64,000 bases of DNA from Pseudomonas brassicacearum subsp. brassicacearum (GCF_008801605.1 NZ_VZPJ01000002.1:496001-560000), one strand, 5' to 3'; shown: positions 16,952 to 25,649, numbered from the stretch's first letter. Program-made: numbers and translations. Notes: generated from the sequence alone by a model not told the origin.

Positions 16952-18051
16952 CAGTCCATGCATTGGCGCTGCCGACTGTAGGCAGCGAGGACGCCACCGC
17001 CCGGCGACTATTAGGCATTGGCGTCCGGTTGCCCTTCGAGGTGGCGGGCGAGGCGGGCCTGCTGGAACTGACCCCGGGTGGCACCGCTGGGGGGACGCCG
17101 TGTGTGCTGGCGTGTGCCCATGGTGTCTTTACCCTGGACGAGCCCGGCGCGGTGCTCAGTCTGTTCGGTGAATGCCCGGTGGTCCTGCCTGCCGAACCCG
17201 GACCGGATGACGCGTGGTTCTGGTCGCTGTTCCAGCAAACCCTGGGCGAGCCCCTGCGCCAGGCATTCGGTTTTATCAAACCAGCGGCCGGGCCCGCGGT
17301 GCAGGGCATTGCCTGCCGGCTCGACGTGAGGGTGGGCGCGGCCCGCGTCACGAGCCATCTGGAAATGACCGGTGCGACCCTGCTGGGGCTGCTTCGCGCT
17401 ACGCCTTGGCAGCGGCCGGCAGCGCCAGGGATCGCGGGCTTCGTGCTGCATGTTCCGTTGGAACTGGGACACCTGGCGCTGGCCGCCGGGCAGTTGGCGA
17501 CGTTGCGCCCCGGTGATGTGTTGGTGCCGCAAACCGCTCTGTTCGATTCATCCGGCCAAGGGCTGATTCGCCTGGGCCGGCATTGTTTGCAGGTGCGGGT
17601 TCACAGCCGTGCCGCGCCGTTGCGCCTGACCTTGCTCGCTCTGGAGGAGACCGTTATGAGCACCACCGCCGACACCGACATCCTGACGCCGGACTGGGAC
17701 GATAGCACCGGCTACGAACCTGACGCCCAAGCCGCCGAGGCGGCTGAGCACCCGGAGTCGGCCTATGCCGCCGCTGACACCGAGGAAGCGCCGATGACGG
17801 AGCCGGTCGCGGCCGAAGTCCCCGAGCGCTTCGACGACCTGCCGCTGGCGCTGACGATACGCTGCGGTCATTTGCAGCTGACCTTGGGCGAGCTGCGCAA
17901 TCTGGCGCCCGGCGCGGTGCTGCAAGTGCAAGGCGTGGCACCGGGGACAGCGGCGCTGTTCTATGGCGAACGTGCCCTGGCCCATGGTGAGCTGGTCGAG
18001 GTCGATGGCCGGTTGGGCCTGCAAATCGCTCACGTGGATGTGGCTGGATGA
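16948..18051 (+). CDS. hrcQ: HrcQ, C-ring/sorting-platform protein (fused HrcQa-HrcQb, SctQ)
   Basis: 367-residue cytoplasmic ring protein. In P. syringae this component is split into hrcQa and hrcQb; here both are one uninterrupted frame. Residues about 1-235 correspond to HrcQa with the first SPOA domain ([19 protein letters not shown]...[10 protein letters not shown]). An acidic linker follows (about 245-285), and residues about 290-367 form the second SPOA domain ([20 protein letters not shown]). A strong internal start at 17656 probably also yields a separate HrcQb-like product. The start overlaps the hrpP stop and the end overlaps hrcR. Confidence 0.93.
   Translation: MTVHALALPTVGSEDATARRLLGIGVRLPFEVAGEAGLLELTPGGTAGGTPCVLACAHGVFTLDEPGAVLSLFGECPVVLPAEPGPDDAWFWSLFQQTLGEPLRQAFGFIKPAAGPAVQGIACRLDVRVGAARVTSHLEMTGATLLGLLRATPWQRPAAPGIAGFVLHVPLELGHLALAAGQLATLRPGDVLVPQTALFDSSGQGLIRLGRHCLQVRVHSRAAPLRLTLLALEETVMSTTADTDILTPDWDDSTGYEPDAQAAEAAEHPESAYAAADTEEAPMTEPVAAEVPERFDDLPLALTIRCGHLQLTLGELRNLAPGAVLQVQGVAPGTAALFYGERALAHGELVEVDGRLGLQIAHVDVAG
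17656..18051 (+). CDS. hrcQb: Probable internal translation product of hrcQ (HrcQb-like)
   Basis: In-frame ATG at codon 237 of hrcQ, preceded by GGAGGAG at 6 nt spacing, the best ribosome site in this operon. The product would have 131 residues: an acidic N-terminus and the second SPOA domain, close to the size of P. syringae HrcQb. Separate small SctQ products from internal starts are known in Yersinia and Salmonella. Its production here is inferred from sequence only. Confidence 0.62.
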   Translation: MSTTADTDILTPDWDDSTGYEPDAQAAEAAEHPESAYAAADTEEAPMTEPVAAEVPERFDDLPLALTIRCGHLQLTLGELRNLAPGAVLQVQGVAPGTAALFYGERALAHGELVEVDGRLGLQIAHVDVAG

Positions 18052-18701
18052 GCTTCCAGGGGGTCGACCCCTTTCTGTTGGCGCTGTTCATTGGTGGGAT
18101 TTCGCTGGTCCCCTTGCTGCTGATCATCTGCAGCGCCTTTCTCAAGATAGCCATTGTGTTGACCATCACCCGTAACGCCATCGGCGTGCAGCAGGTGCCA
18201 CCCAATATGGCCTTGTATGCCATTGCCCTGGCCGCGACGCTGTTCATCATGGCGCCGGTGGGCCACAACATCGCCGAACAGGTGAAAGAACGGCCGTTGG
18301 ATTTCAGCAATACCGAGGCGTTGCAAGGCTCTGCCTTGAACGCGATAAAACCGTTGCAGGCCTTCATGTCGCGCAATACCAACCCGGACATCCTCGCCCA
18401 CTTGCTGGAAAACACCCAGCGGATGTGGCCCAAGGAACGCGCCGAGCAGGCCAGCCGCGATGACCTGATGCTGCTCATCCCGGCCTTCATGTTGTCGGAG
18501 CTCGAGGCCGGTTTCCAGATGGGATTCCTGATCTATATCCCGTTCATTGTCATCGACCTGATCGTGTCCAACCTGCTGCTGGCGCTCGGCATGCAGATGG
18601 TCGCGCCCATGACCATTTCGTTGCCGCTCAAGCTGCTGATTTTTGTCCTCGTGCAGGGCTGGACGCAATTGCTCGACAGCCTCTTCTATTCCTATCTTTG
18701 A
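18048..18701 (+). CDS. hrcR: HrcR, export apparatus membrane protein (SctR/FliP)
   Basis: 217-residue FliP-family protein, five copies of which form the core of the export pore. The conserved pattern is complete: an N-terminal membrane hairpin ([21 protein letters not shown]), the family signature [18 protein letters not shown], a central hydrophilic part and two C-terminal helices ([19 protein letters not shown]). It overlaps hrcQ by 4 bp and is 9 bp before hrcS. Confidence 0.97.
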   Translation: MSFQGVDPFLLALFIGGISLVPLLLIICSAFLKIAIVLTITRNAIGVQQVPPNMALYAIALAATLFIMAPVGHNIAEQVKERPLDFSNTEALQGSALNAIKPLQAFMSRNTNPDILAHLLENTQRMWPKERAEQASRDDLMLLIPAFMLSELEAGFQMGFLIYIPFIVIDLIVSNLLLALGMQMVAPMTISLPLKLLIFVLVQGWTQLLDSLFYSYL

Positions 18702-18710
18702 GGATGTGCG

Positions 18711-18965
18711 ATGGACGCGCTGACGTTGTTTAAGGAAGGCATGTTGCTGGTGGTCCTGCTCTCCGCGCCGCCCTTGATCGTGGCGGTGATTGTCGGTGTG
18801 CTGACCTCCCTGGTGCAGGCCTTGATGCAGATCCAGGACCAGACCTTGCCCTTCGGCATCAAGCTGGTGGCGGTCGGGTTGACCTTGCTGGTCACGGGGC
18901 GCTGGATCGGCGTGGAGTTGCTGGGACTGCTGCGCCGGGCATTCGAAATGATGGCCAACACCTGA
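18711..18965 (+). CDS. hrcS: HrcS, export apparatus membrane protein (SctS/FliQ)
   Basis: 84-residue FliQ-family protein with two hydrophobic helices (EGMLLVVLLSAPPLIVAVIV and FGIKLVAVGLTLLVTG) joined by the conserved LTSLVQALMQIQDQTL loop. Four copies pack around the HrcR pore. The ATG at 18711 follows GAGGATGTGCG. The stop shares a base with the hrcT start (TGATG). Confidence 0.96.
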   Translation: MDALTLFKEGMLLVVLLSAPPLIVAVIVGVLTSLVQALMQIQDQTLPFGIKLVAVGLTLLVTGRWIGVELLGLLRRAFEMMANT

Positions 18966-19762
18966 TGACGGCCCAGGCTTTCGGCCCGTATTTCGACTTG
19001 CTGCTGTCGATCGCGCTTGGCATGGCGCGCATTTACCCGGTCGCATACCTGGTCCCGGTATTTTGCTTCCAGCACCTGCGAGGCTTGCCGCGCCATGCCG
19101 TTGTGTTTGCCCTGGGCATGTTGCCGGCACCGGGTATTCGCCAGGCGCTGATCGACGCCCAGGTCAATTGGCTGTCGCTGGCCGGGTTGATGTTCAAGGA
19201 GCTGGTGCTGGGCTTCTTGCTCGGGGTGCTGCTGGCGATGCCGTTCTGGTTGTACGAGTCGGTGGGTGCCTTGCTGGACAACCAGCGCGGTGCGCTCATT
19301 GGTGGCCAGTTGAACCCGGCGCTCGGCAGCGACACCACGCCCCTGGGCCTGCTGTTCAAGGAGATGACGATTTTGCTGCTGGTCACCACCCTGGGCATTG
19401 GCACTTTGACCCAGGTGATCTGGGACAGCTACCTGGTGTGGTCGCCAACCGTTTGGTTTCCATTGCCTGGCGCGGACGGCTTCGGCGTGTTTCTCGGGCT
19501 GCTCGGCGAAATGTTCATGCACATGATGCTCTATGCGGCGCCCTTTATCGGCTTGCTGTTGCTGGTGGAGTTCAGCCTGGCGTTGCTCAGCCTGTATAGC
19601 CCGCAATTGCAGGTGTTCGTCCTCGCCATGCCGGCCAAGAGCCTGATCGGCCTGGGCTTCCTGCTGTTCTACCTGCCCACGCTGTGGGATGCGATGACGG
19701 GCCGTCTTGGTCGCTATGGCGAAATCCGGCATCTGCTGCACCTGTTGTTGCCGTCACCCTGA
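18965..19762 (+). CDS. hrcT: HrcT, export apparatus membrane protein (SctT/FliR)
   Basis: 265-residue FliR-family protein, the single-copy part of the export pore. Six or more membrane helices are visible, including ARIYPVAYLVPVFCF at the start and AKSLIGLGFLLFYLP at the end. The KELVLGFLLGVLLAMPFW segment is characteristic of the family. It is translationally coupled to hrcS and followed by hrcU after 15 bp. Confidence 0.96.
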   Translation: MTAQAFGPYFDLLLSIALGMARIYPVAYLVPVFCFQHLRGLPRHAVVFALGMLPAPGIRQALIDAQVNWLSLAGLMFKELVLGFLLGVLLAMPFWLYESVGALLDNQRGALIGGQLNPALGSDTTPLGLLFKEMTILLLVTTLGIGTLTQVIWDSYLVWSPTVWFPLPGADGFGVFLGLLGEMFMHMMLYAAPFIGLLLLVEFSLALLSLYSPQLQVFVLAMPAKSLIGLGFLLFYLPTLWDAMTGRLGRYGEIRHLLHLLLPSP

Positions 19763-19777
19763 AGGAGGGCTTCGGGC

Positions 19778-20878
19778 ATGAGCGAAGACAGTGGAGAAAA
19801 GACCAAGCGGGCGACGCCGAAGAAGATTCGCGACGCGCGCAACAAGGGCCAGGTCGGCCAAAGCCAGGACTTGAGCAGCCTGCTGGTGCTTGCGGCGATC
19901 ACCGAAGTGGCGTTGACCCAGGCCGACGACAGCATGCAGGCCTTGGGAGACATGGTGACATTCCCGCTGCATCGGCTGGATGTCGATTTCGTGCGTGCCT
20001 TCGAGGAGACCTTGGCTCATGCCGGTGGCGTGTTGCTCAATTTCACCTTGATGACCGTGGGGTTGGCGATCGTCACGCGCCTGGTGGCCGGTTGGATACA
20101 GTTCGGTTTCCTGTTTGCCCCCGAGGCCCTTCAGCCCGACCCGAACCGCTTGAACCCGATGAACCAGGCCAAGCAGATGTTCTCCGGCCAGGCGCTGATC
20201 AACCTGTTCATGGGGCTGGTCAAGGCCGTGTTTATCGGCACCGTGATTTATCTGGTGACCCTGCCTGCACTCGGGTCGTTGATCAATCTGGTCAACGGCG
20301 ACCTGAACAGCTATTGGCGCGGGCTGGCCAGCCTGTTTCGGCACATCATGCACATCTGCCTGGGCGTGTTGCTGGTGCTGGCGCTTCTCGACTTCGGCCT
20401 GCAGAAATATTTCTTCGCCAAGCGCCTGCGCATGAGCGAGGAAGAGGTGCGCAAGGAGTTCAAGGAAATGGAAGGCGACCCCCACGTAAAAATGCATCGC
20501 CGCAGCCTGGCCCGGCAATTGGTCGACCAGCCCGTCAACAAAGAGACCAAACCGGTGGAAGACGCCGACATGCTGGTGGTCAACCCCACCCACTTTGCCG
20601 TCGCGCTGTTGTATCGCCCCGAGGAAACGCCGCTGCCGCAGTTGATCGTCAAAGGTGTCGATGCCGAGGCCCGGGCGCTGATCGAGCGGGCCAAGGTGGC
20701 GCGGGTTCCGGTTATCCAGTGCATCTGGCTGGCGCGCACGATCTACCGTGAAGACGTCGGCGCCTATATCCCTCGGGAAACGCTCCAGGCGGTTGCCCAC
20801 ATTTATCGGGTGTTGCGCGAACTGGATGACGAGGCCAAGGGCGAGGTCATCGAGATTCCGGAGTTGAACCAGCGTTGA
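19778..20878 (+). CDS. hrcU: HrcU, autocleaving export switch protein (SctU/FlhB)
   Basis: 366-residue protein with four membrane helices in the first 220 residues and a cytoplasmic domain containing the NPTH self-cleavage motif (VVNPTHFAVAL, about 268-271). Cleavage between Asn and Pro lets HrpP switch export from pilus subunits to effectors. The N-terminus EKTKRATPKKIRDARNKGQV is typical of the family. GAAGGAGGG precedes the ATG. It is the last conserved gene of the hrpJ operon; a perfect hrp box begins 8 bp after its stop. Confidence 0.97.
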   Translation: MSEDSGEKTKRATPKKIRDARNKGQVGQSQDLSSLLVLAAITEVALTQADDSMQALGDMVTFPLHRLDVDFVRAFEETLAHAGGVLLNFTLMTVGLAIVTRLVAGWIQFGFLFAPEALQPDPNRLNPMNQAKQMFSGQALINLFMGLVKAVFIGTVIYLVTLPALGSLINLVNGDLNSYWRGLASLFRHIMHICLGVLLVLALLDFGLQKYFFAKRLRMSEEEVRKEFKEMEGDPHVKMHRRSLARQLVDQPVNKETKPVEDADMLVVNPTHFAVALLYRPEETPLPQLIVKGVDAEARALIERAKVARVPVIQCIWLARTIYREDVGAYIPRETLQAVAHIYRVLRELDDEAKGEVIEIPELNQR

Positions 20879-20885
20879 GGTCGAT

Positions 20886-20914
20886 GGAACCGATGCGCAC
20901 GCGCTTGCCACTCA
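20886..20914 (+). promoter_or_regulatory. hrp box of the pilin-like gene
   Basis: Perfect consensus: GGAACC, 16-bp spacer, CCACTCA. It lies directly after hrcU and 81 bp before ATG 20996. Confidence 0.92.
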
Positions 20915-20995
20915 GGGAATGAGCCAGGCTCGTCCGGAGGATACCGGCCTGCCGACAGTGCCCACCACACAGACATCGACTCGTGGAGGATTCCC

Positions 20996-21499
20996 ATGCC
21001 CGAACCCAGACCCCTGACGAGCCCCTTAGGGGGCACAGGTGCCCTGCGGGGCACCGACAGCTTATCGCCATCGCGCTCACCCTCGCTGAGCCAACGACCC
21101 CGTGAGGCGCAGCAGCGCGAAGGCACCCAGAGCCTGCATGATCGGGGACGTTCTTCCTCGACACCACCGGCGGTGCATCAGCGCGGCCGCACCCGAACGC
21201 GAGACACCAACCACACGGCGGCACCGAATGACACGCAACCGCTGGATGACGCGCAAACGCCCAGCCGCACACCGGACTCTTTCATGAGCGAGATGGAAAC
21301 CCGTCAGAAGCAGTTGATGGAAAAGCAGTTCCAGCTGCAAATGGGCATGGAGGAACGCCAGAGCGCCATGTTGCTCGTTAAAAGCTCCGCCGACATGGCC
21401 AAGCTGATGAGCGATACGGTGACGGAGGTCACCAAGGGCTTCATGGACAGCGCAAGGAAAGTCATGCAGGAGGGTGGCGAGGCGATGAAGCTTCGATAA
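20996..21499 (+). CDS. HrpL-regulated protein with disordered N-terminus and pilin-like C-terminus
   Basis: 167-residue protein of no family I recognise. Residues 1-95 are rich in Pro, Ser, Thr and Arg and probably disordered, compatible with a type III secretion signal. Residues 97-167 are helical and Met/Gln/Lys-rich. By eye, residues 132-167 align with the C-terminal 37 residues of the 69-aa HrpA candidate with 15 identities and one gap (shared KL..DT, G.MD.A.K, GEA.K). There is no cysteine. GGAGG lies 6 nt before the ATG and a perfect hrp box precedes it. It may be a second pilus-type subunit, tip or adaptor, or simply an effector. P. syringae has no such gene after hrcU. Confidence 0.8.
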   Translation: MPEPRPLTSPLGGTGALRGTDSLSPSRSPSLSQRPREAQQREGTQSLHDRGRSSSTPPAVHQRGRTRTRDTNHTAAPNDTQPLDDAQTPSRTPDSFMSEMETRQKQLMEKQFQLQMGMEERQSAMLLVKSSADMAKLMSDTVTEVTKGFMDSARKVMQEGGEAMKLR

Positions 21500-21522
21500 A
21501 GCGATGAGCCTGCATAACCCTG

Positions 21523-21620
21523 TGTAGGAGCTGTCGAGTGCAACGAGGCTGCGATCTTTTCAAAGACACTTGAATCTCAAGCGAAAGATCAAAAGATCGC
21601 AGGCTTCGCCAGCTCCTACA
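21523..21620. repeat. REPIN-like inverted repeat between convergent T3SS operons
   Basis: TGTAGGAGCTG and CAGCTCCTACA-type ends (right copy AGCTCCTACA) enclose complementary GCGATCTTTT/AAAAGATCGC arms. It is a different REP family from the GAGCTTGCTCGC one. It lies where the two convergent operons meet and may terminate both. Confidence 0.75.
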
Positions 21621-21654
21621 GAGTCCCGCGGTAGTAATTCCAGGCCACGGGTGC

Positions 21655-22104
21655 CTATCCCAATCGGGTGCGGCTCATGTTGAGCGACGCCGGACGCGGA
21701 CCGCCCGGCGTTGCAGGCACCGCCAAGCGCGCCCGAACGTCGCCGACCTGGGCGATGAAGCCCACGACCCAATGGCAGAACTGCACCTCATCGAGCATCG
21801 CCAGTGGGCAATGGGCACACAAGCGAACGCTGCTCTTGTCATCCAGGGCCAGCCAACTGCCGCCGAGCAGATCCAAGCGAAAGTTGAGTTCCAGCAAGCG
21901 CTTGTGCAAACCGGGCGCGTGGGCAGGTACATCGATCGAGCTATGGAGGATGGCGACATCGCCGTGACCGGGCAGCTCGATGACCACGGCTTCGCGGTTG
22001 CTCGCGTCATACAGCGCGCACACGCCACCTTCCAACTGCAAGTCCGCATGCAAATGTTCCGCGAGGGCCGAGATCAAGCGCTGGGCAAGCGGTGCGACGG
22101 TCAT
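21655..22104 (-). CDS. CesT-family type III chaperone
   Basis: 149-residue acidic protein with the sequence pattern of class I type III chaperones: an N-terminal helix (APLAQRLISALAEHL), a strand hairpin (VCALYDASNREAVVIELPG), LHKRLLELNF, and a strand-helix end (LCAHCPLAMLDEVQFCHWVVGF). GGGAGGTTTCCC precedes the ATG. It is the last gene of the hrpF-hrcC operon, 45 bp after hrpV, and faces the pilin-like gene across a 155-bp gap. Its client is unknown. Candidates are that protein, the hrpZ-position protein or an effector encoded elsewhere. Confidence 0.78.
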   Translation of the reverse strand: MTVAPLAQRLISALAEHLHADLQLEGGVCALYDASNREAVVIELPGHGDVAILHSSIDVPAHAPGLHKRLLELNFRLDLLGGSWLALDDKSSVRLCAHCPLAMLDEVQFCHWVVGFIAQVGDVRARLAVPATPGGPRPASLNMSRTRLG

Positions 22105-22149
22105 GGGAAACCTCCCTGAATAAAGCCTGTATGAATCACTGTGTTTTCC

Positions 22150-22527
22150 TCAATACGTGGCTGAGTAGTCGTCGAGGTCTTCCAGGCCCAGCAGTGACAA
22201 TTGCCGGGACTGGATTTCATCGAGCAGTTCAATGGATATCGACGAGTCCGGCAGCGCCTGCCAGACCACGAGTGCTCGCTGCGGATCAAGAAATACGAAC
22301 AACTGCGCGTAGTCGGTCGGGTGGGCGAAACGCCGTTCGAGGGCATGCTGGATCTGGTTTGCACGCAGCGCCTGGCTTTGTATTTGTAAGGCAAGCCCCA
22401 CGCTGTGAGGCTCGCGTCGCAGACAGAACTCAATGCCTGGGGCTATTTCCCAATACGTTGCGATGCCGGCGATGATGTTCTTCTGGAAGGCCTGGCGAGT
22501 GCTTACGCTGTGTACCGAAAAAGACAT
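22150..22527 (-). CDS. hrpV: HrpV, anti-activator of HrpS
   Basis: 125-residue protein in the hrpV position after hrpT. In P. syringae HrpV binds HrpS and lowers hrpL transcription, and HrpG relieves this. The helical N-terminal part and the IQHALERRFAHPTDYAQLFVFL...ALVVWQALP centre agree with that small family as I know it, but there is no motif that proves it. The start is 6 bp after the hrpT stop, so translation is probably coupled. Confidence 0.75.
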   Translation of the reverse strand: MSFSVHSVSTRQAFQKNIIAGIATYWEIAPGIEFCLRREPHSVGLALQIQSQALRANQIQHALERRFAHPTDYAQLFVFLDPQRALVVWQALPDSSISIELLDEIQSRQLSLLGLEDLDDYSATY

Positions 22528-22533
22528 AGCGTT

Positions 22534-22743
22534 TCAGTTCTCCAATGGGACGACCGAATGGTCCAGTGGGTGTTCGGGGGAGCCAAGGCCGCCGCGCATA
22601 CCGGGTGACCACCAGATCACCAGCCGACCGTTGTCCGGTTCGGCGCGGCTGCAGGCATCGCCCTGGCAACCCGAGCGGTTCGCGCAGCCGGCGAACACCG
22701 GCAGGCTCAGCAATAAAACGAGCAGCAGTGGCGTGCGACTCAT
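22534..22743 (-). CDS. hrpT: HrpT, small outer-membrane lipoprotein
   Basis: 69-residue lipoprotein: a hydrophobic leader (LLLVLLLSLPVFAGC) with lipobox F-A-G-C and acylated Cys at 20. It corresponds to HrpT, which in P. syringae helps assemble or locate the secretin HrcC. The start overlaps the hrcC stop by 4 bp. The body is short and polar with two further Cys. Confidence 0.85.
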   Translation of the reverse strand: MSRTPLLLVLLLSLPVFAGCANRSGCQGDACSRAEPDNGRLVIWWSPGMRGGLGSPEHPLDHSVVPLEN

Positions 22744-24890
22744 GGCAGGGTCCTCGCGCTGGTTTGCAGAAGAGAAGGGCGCTCGCCGCCTGGCGTGTGC
22801 GTGGGTTGTTTCATGACCACGAACACTTCCGTTTCCTCGCCGGGCTCAAGCCACACCTTCGGCCAGGCGGAGGTGGCCAGGGTCCAGCGACTGCCGCAGC
22901 TTGCCTCGTCGAAACGCAAGCGCCGCTGATCGTCGTTGCGTATCACGCCCACGGCGATGCCGTAATCGGGGCCGGCGAACCATTGGGCCCGGGCGGCGTC
23001 CAGCGATAGCCCGGGTTGCAACGCGCACAATGTGTCGGGCGAATAGGGAATCGATGGGGCTTGCTTGAACGTGGCCGGAATGTTGCCGTCGGCGAGTTGG
23101 GCGAGCACGTCGCTGACCTCGATACGACCGACGGGGCGGGTGCCGTTGCGACGCTCTTCCAGGCGGGCCATGGCGCTGTCGACCTGTTCGCGGTCAAGGG
23201 CGGAGATGTAGCGGGCCGGGTCGACCTGGTCACCGATCAGGCGCGGCGTCAGGATGAACACCCGCTCGCGGCGACTGGTTTCGCGGGTGGTCGAGGAAAA
23301 CAGCAGCGGCCCGATCAGCGGGATGCGACCCAGCCATGGCACCCGTTCGAGGTTGTCGCCGGTCTCTTCGGTATGAAAACCGCCTACCACCAATGACCGG
23401 CTTTCCCCCATGACAGCCTGAGTGCTGACTACGCCCCGGCGCACGCTGGGCGTCTGCTGGCCGACCTCCGAGGGTTCGATACGGCCGTCCTCGATTTCCA
23501 GGGACATCTGGATCTGGTTGCGGCCCCCGGTCTCGATGGCATGGGGCACGACCTGCAAGCTGGTGCCTGCCGTGATGGGTTCGACAGTGGCTACACGCTC
23601 GCCGATGGCCGAGATGTACTCGGTCCGGCTGAAGTCGATGACCGCCGGCTGGTTCTCCAGGGTCAGTACCGACGGGTTCGCCACCACCGAGGCCAGGCCA
23701 CGGCCCTCCAGGGCCCTCAGTTGCGCGGAAAAATCGCCGTAGTCCTGAATGAACACCGTCGAGCTGGCGCCAGGTCGAATCATCGAGGCGCCGCCGATCA
23801 GGTCGCCGCTCTCGACGTTCCAGTTCGAGGCCAGCTCGGCCAGTTGGGTGCGGTCGATGTCGAGGATGATCGCGTCGATTTCCACCAGCTTGCGCGGCAC
23901 GTCCACATCGCGAATCAGCGGCGTGTAGATTTCCCGTCGCTTGGGGGCGTCGTAGATGAGCACCGCGTTGTTGCGCACGTCGGCTTCGACGCGGATCTTG
24001 CCCCGGCCGCCTGCACCGCTGTTCGCGCCGGATGGTACGCGGCTGGTGTTCGGACGACCCATGCCGTTCATTGCCAACTGTTCGATATTGCCCATGGTCA
24101 TGGACTGCTGGTTCTGCATGTTCTGGAACGACGCCTGTGGAGAGGCCGTCTGCATGCCCCCCGACACGGCGCTGCGACTTTCCAGCAAACCTTTCAGGAT
24201 GCTGGCGACCCCGGGAATGACCAGCGTTTCGCCGCGGTACTTGACGTTGCGGTCGGCGGCGGTGGCATAGCGCAGCGGGAAACTGATCACTTCCTGCTTC
24301 TCTTCGGGTGTCTTGCGCACTTCGGCAAACTGCGCCACCAGGCGCACGTAGCGCTCCGGGCCGGAGACCAGGACCACGCCTTCGTCGGGCAATTCACCCC
24401 AGCCGAAACGCGGATCCAGCAGGCCGATGTCGGTCAAGGCCTGCTTCATGTCCGGGACGGCATCGGCGGATACTTCCAGGCGCGTGGAGTCTTGGTTCTG
24501 CAAGGGGCTGACGTACAAGGTGTTGCCGTACATGAACCACTGGAAGCGATTTTCCAGGCCGAGCCTGTCGAGGAACGCCTGGGGACTTTCGGCGCGCATC
24601 CGGCCGTCGACGGTGCCTTTCACGGTGCCATCGATCACCAACTGCACCGCGAAGGTATTGGCGAAGTCGCCGAGTACCTTGGCCAGCGGCGTGCTTTGGG
24701 CGTCATAGGCGTAAGGCGTGTTCTTCCAGTCGGTCGGGACTGCCGCCTGTGCCGGCAGGCTAGCACCCAGTGCACCGGTCAGCGCCAGCGCGATCAGCGA
24801 AGGTCCCGTCCAGCGGTGTGCGATCAACTGGCGAAGGTGTACTTTGCCTGCGGTCATCAAGCGGTACGGTGCAAGCCACCTGTTAGGCAT
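22740..24890 (-). CDS. hrcC: HrcC, outer-membrane secretin (SctC)
   Basis: 716-residue secretin forming the outer-membrane channel. After a signal peptide (LIALALTGALGASLPAQA) come N0/N1 domains (TPYAYDAQSTPLAKVLGDF), further periplasmic domains, a low-complexity Gln/Met/Asn linker (about 260-300), and the secretin core ending in VPWLGRIPLIGPLLFSS. ATG 24890 was chosen because AGGA lies 7 nt upstream. It overlaps the end of hrpG by 8 bp and hrpT by 4 bp. Confidence 0.96.
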   Translation of the reverse strand: MPNRWLAPYRLMTAGKVHLRQLIAHRWTGPSLIALALTGALGASLPAQAAVPTDWKNTPYAYDAQSTPLAKVLGDFANTFAVQLVIDGTVKGTVDGRMRAESPQAFLDRLGLENRFQWFMYGNTLYVSPLQNQDSTRLEVSADAVPDMKQALTDIGLLDPRFGWGELPDEGVVLVSGPERYVRLVAQFAEVRKTPEEKQEVISFPLRYATAADRNVKYRGETLVIPGVASILKGLLESRSAVSGGMQTASPQASFQNMQNQQSMTMGNIEQLAMNGMGRPNTSRVPSGANSGAGGRGKIRVEADVRNNAVLIYDAPKRREIYTPLIRDVDVPRKLVEIDAIILDIDRTQLAELASNWNVESGDLIGGASMIRPGASSTVFIQDYGDFSAQLRALEGRGLASVVANPSVLTLENQPAVIDFSRTEYISAIGERVATVEPITAGTSLQVVPHAIETGGRNQIQMSLEIEDGRIEPSEVGQQTPSVRRGVVSTQAVMGESRSLVVGGFHTEETGDNLERVPWLGRIPLIGPLLFSSTTRETSRRERVFILTPRLIGDQVDPARYISALDREQVDSAMARLEERRNGTRPVGRIEVSDVLAQLADGNIPATFKQAPSIPYSPDTLCALQPGLSLDAARAQWFAGPDYGIAVGVIRNDDQRRLRFDEASCGSRWTLATSAWPKVWLEPGEETEVFVVMKQPTHTPGGERPSLLQTSARTLP

Positions 24891-25320
24891 GACGGATTCC
24901 TGTTCCGAGCAAGTGAGAGTGCGAGAGGCGTCGCGCCACTGGCGCGGCAACGGCTCGTTGGTCTTTATTGAGAATCGATTGCCAGGTGTCACGCTGGTTG
25001 AGCAGTGCTTCGAGCACCTCGATCAAGTCGTCGATGTGCCTGTCCGGCGGCAGTTGCGCCAGTAGCCACAACCGGCCGTCTTGTGGCGAACGGGCCAGCG
25101 CGCCGGGAAATCGCGAGAGGCTTGGGTGCGCCAGCCGAAGCAGGTCTTCCAGAGCCACCTCGCGTGTCGCCGGGACGCTCAGCTCGACCGATACCAGCAG
25201 GCCCTCTTCGAGCTTGCTGAACGTTGCGTCGCCATCGTCGATGACAACGGTGAAGTGCTCCGGGCCATCGACGCTGGCGCTCCAGCGGGTGAGCTGTGTG
25301 CGCAGCTCATGGCATTGCAT
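24883..25320 (-). CDS. hrpG: HrpG, regulatory chaperone-like protein
   Basis: 145-residue protein between hrpF and hrcC, the fixed place of HrpG. In P. syringae it resembles a type III chaperone and binds HrpV, freeing HrpS. The sequence pattern (short N-terminal helix, FTVVIDDGDATF and LLVSVELSV strands, helix DDLIEVLEALLNQ) agrees with that. It overlaps hrpF by 14 bp and hrcC by 8 bp. Confidence 0.85.
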   Translation of the reverse strand: MQCHELRTQLTRWSASVDGPEHFTVVIDDGDATFSKLEEGLLVSVELSVPATREVALEDLLRLAHPSLSRFPGALARSPQDGRLWLLAQLPPDRHIDDLIEVLEALLNQRDTWQSILNKDQRAVAAPVARRLSHSHLLGTGIRHA

Positions 25321-25531
25321 CGATGATCGCCTTGGCGAGGTTGTGATGGGCCGTGGTCTGTTGAGTGGCTGCGTTCACCGCGACGGACATGCCGTTCATG
25401 CTGGTCACGAATGAGTGCATGTCGTCGAGTGACTGACTTTCTGCTGCGTTCATCGCAGCGTTGTTGACGTTGTCGGTCGCGCGTTGGAAGTAGGTGTCGA
25501 GGCGGCGCTGGACGGCATCGGCGGAAGACAT
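25307..25531 (-). CDS. hrpF: HrpF, small pilus-associated protein (SctE-like chaperone position)
   Basis: 74 residues from ATG 25531, the same size as P. syringae HrpF, which is needed for HrpA export and pilus formation. The upstream ATG codons at 25561 and 25555 are excluded: the hrp box ends at 25566, so transcription begins at or inside them, while AGAGGA sits 7 nt before 25531. The protein is helical with NVNNAAMNAAESQSLDDMHSF in the centre. It is the first gene of the hrpF-hrpG-hrcC-hrpT-hrpV operon. Confidence 0.87.
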   Translation of the reverse strand: MSSADAVQRRLDTYFQRATDNVNNAAMNAAESQSLDDMHSFVTSMNGMSVAVNAATQQTTAHHNLAKAIIDAMP

Positions 25532-25565
25532 GGGCGGTTCCTCTGGGCTAGGCATGTTCACGGTG

Positions 25566-25594
25566 TGAGTGGTGGGTATGCCGTTGGCGGTTCC
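25566..25594 (-). promoter_or_regulatory. hrp box of the hrpF-hrcC operon
   Basis: Minus strand GGAACC, 16-bp spacer, CCACTCA: a perfect HrpL promoter, 35 bp before ATG 25531. Confidence 0.92.
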
Positions 25595-25649
25595 GCGCGG
25601 ATGAGGAAAAAAACTGACGGGGTGATGGTGGCCTTAGTATCCGGACAGG

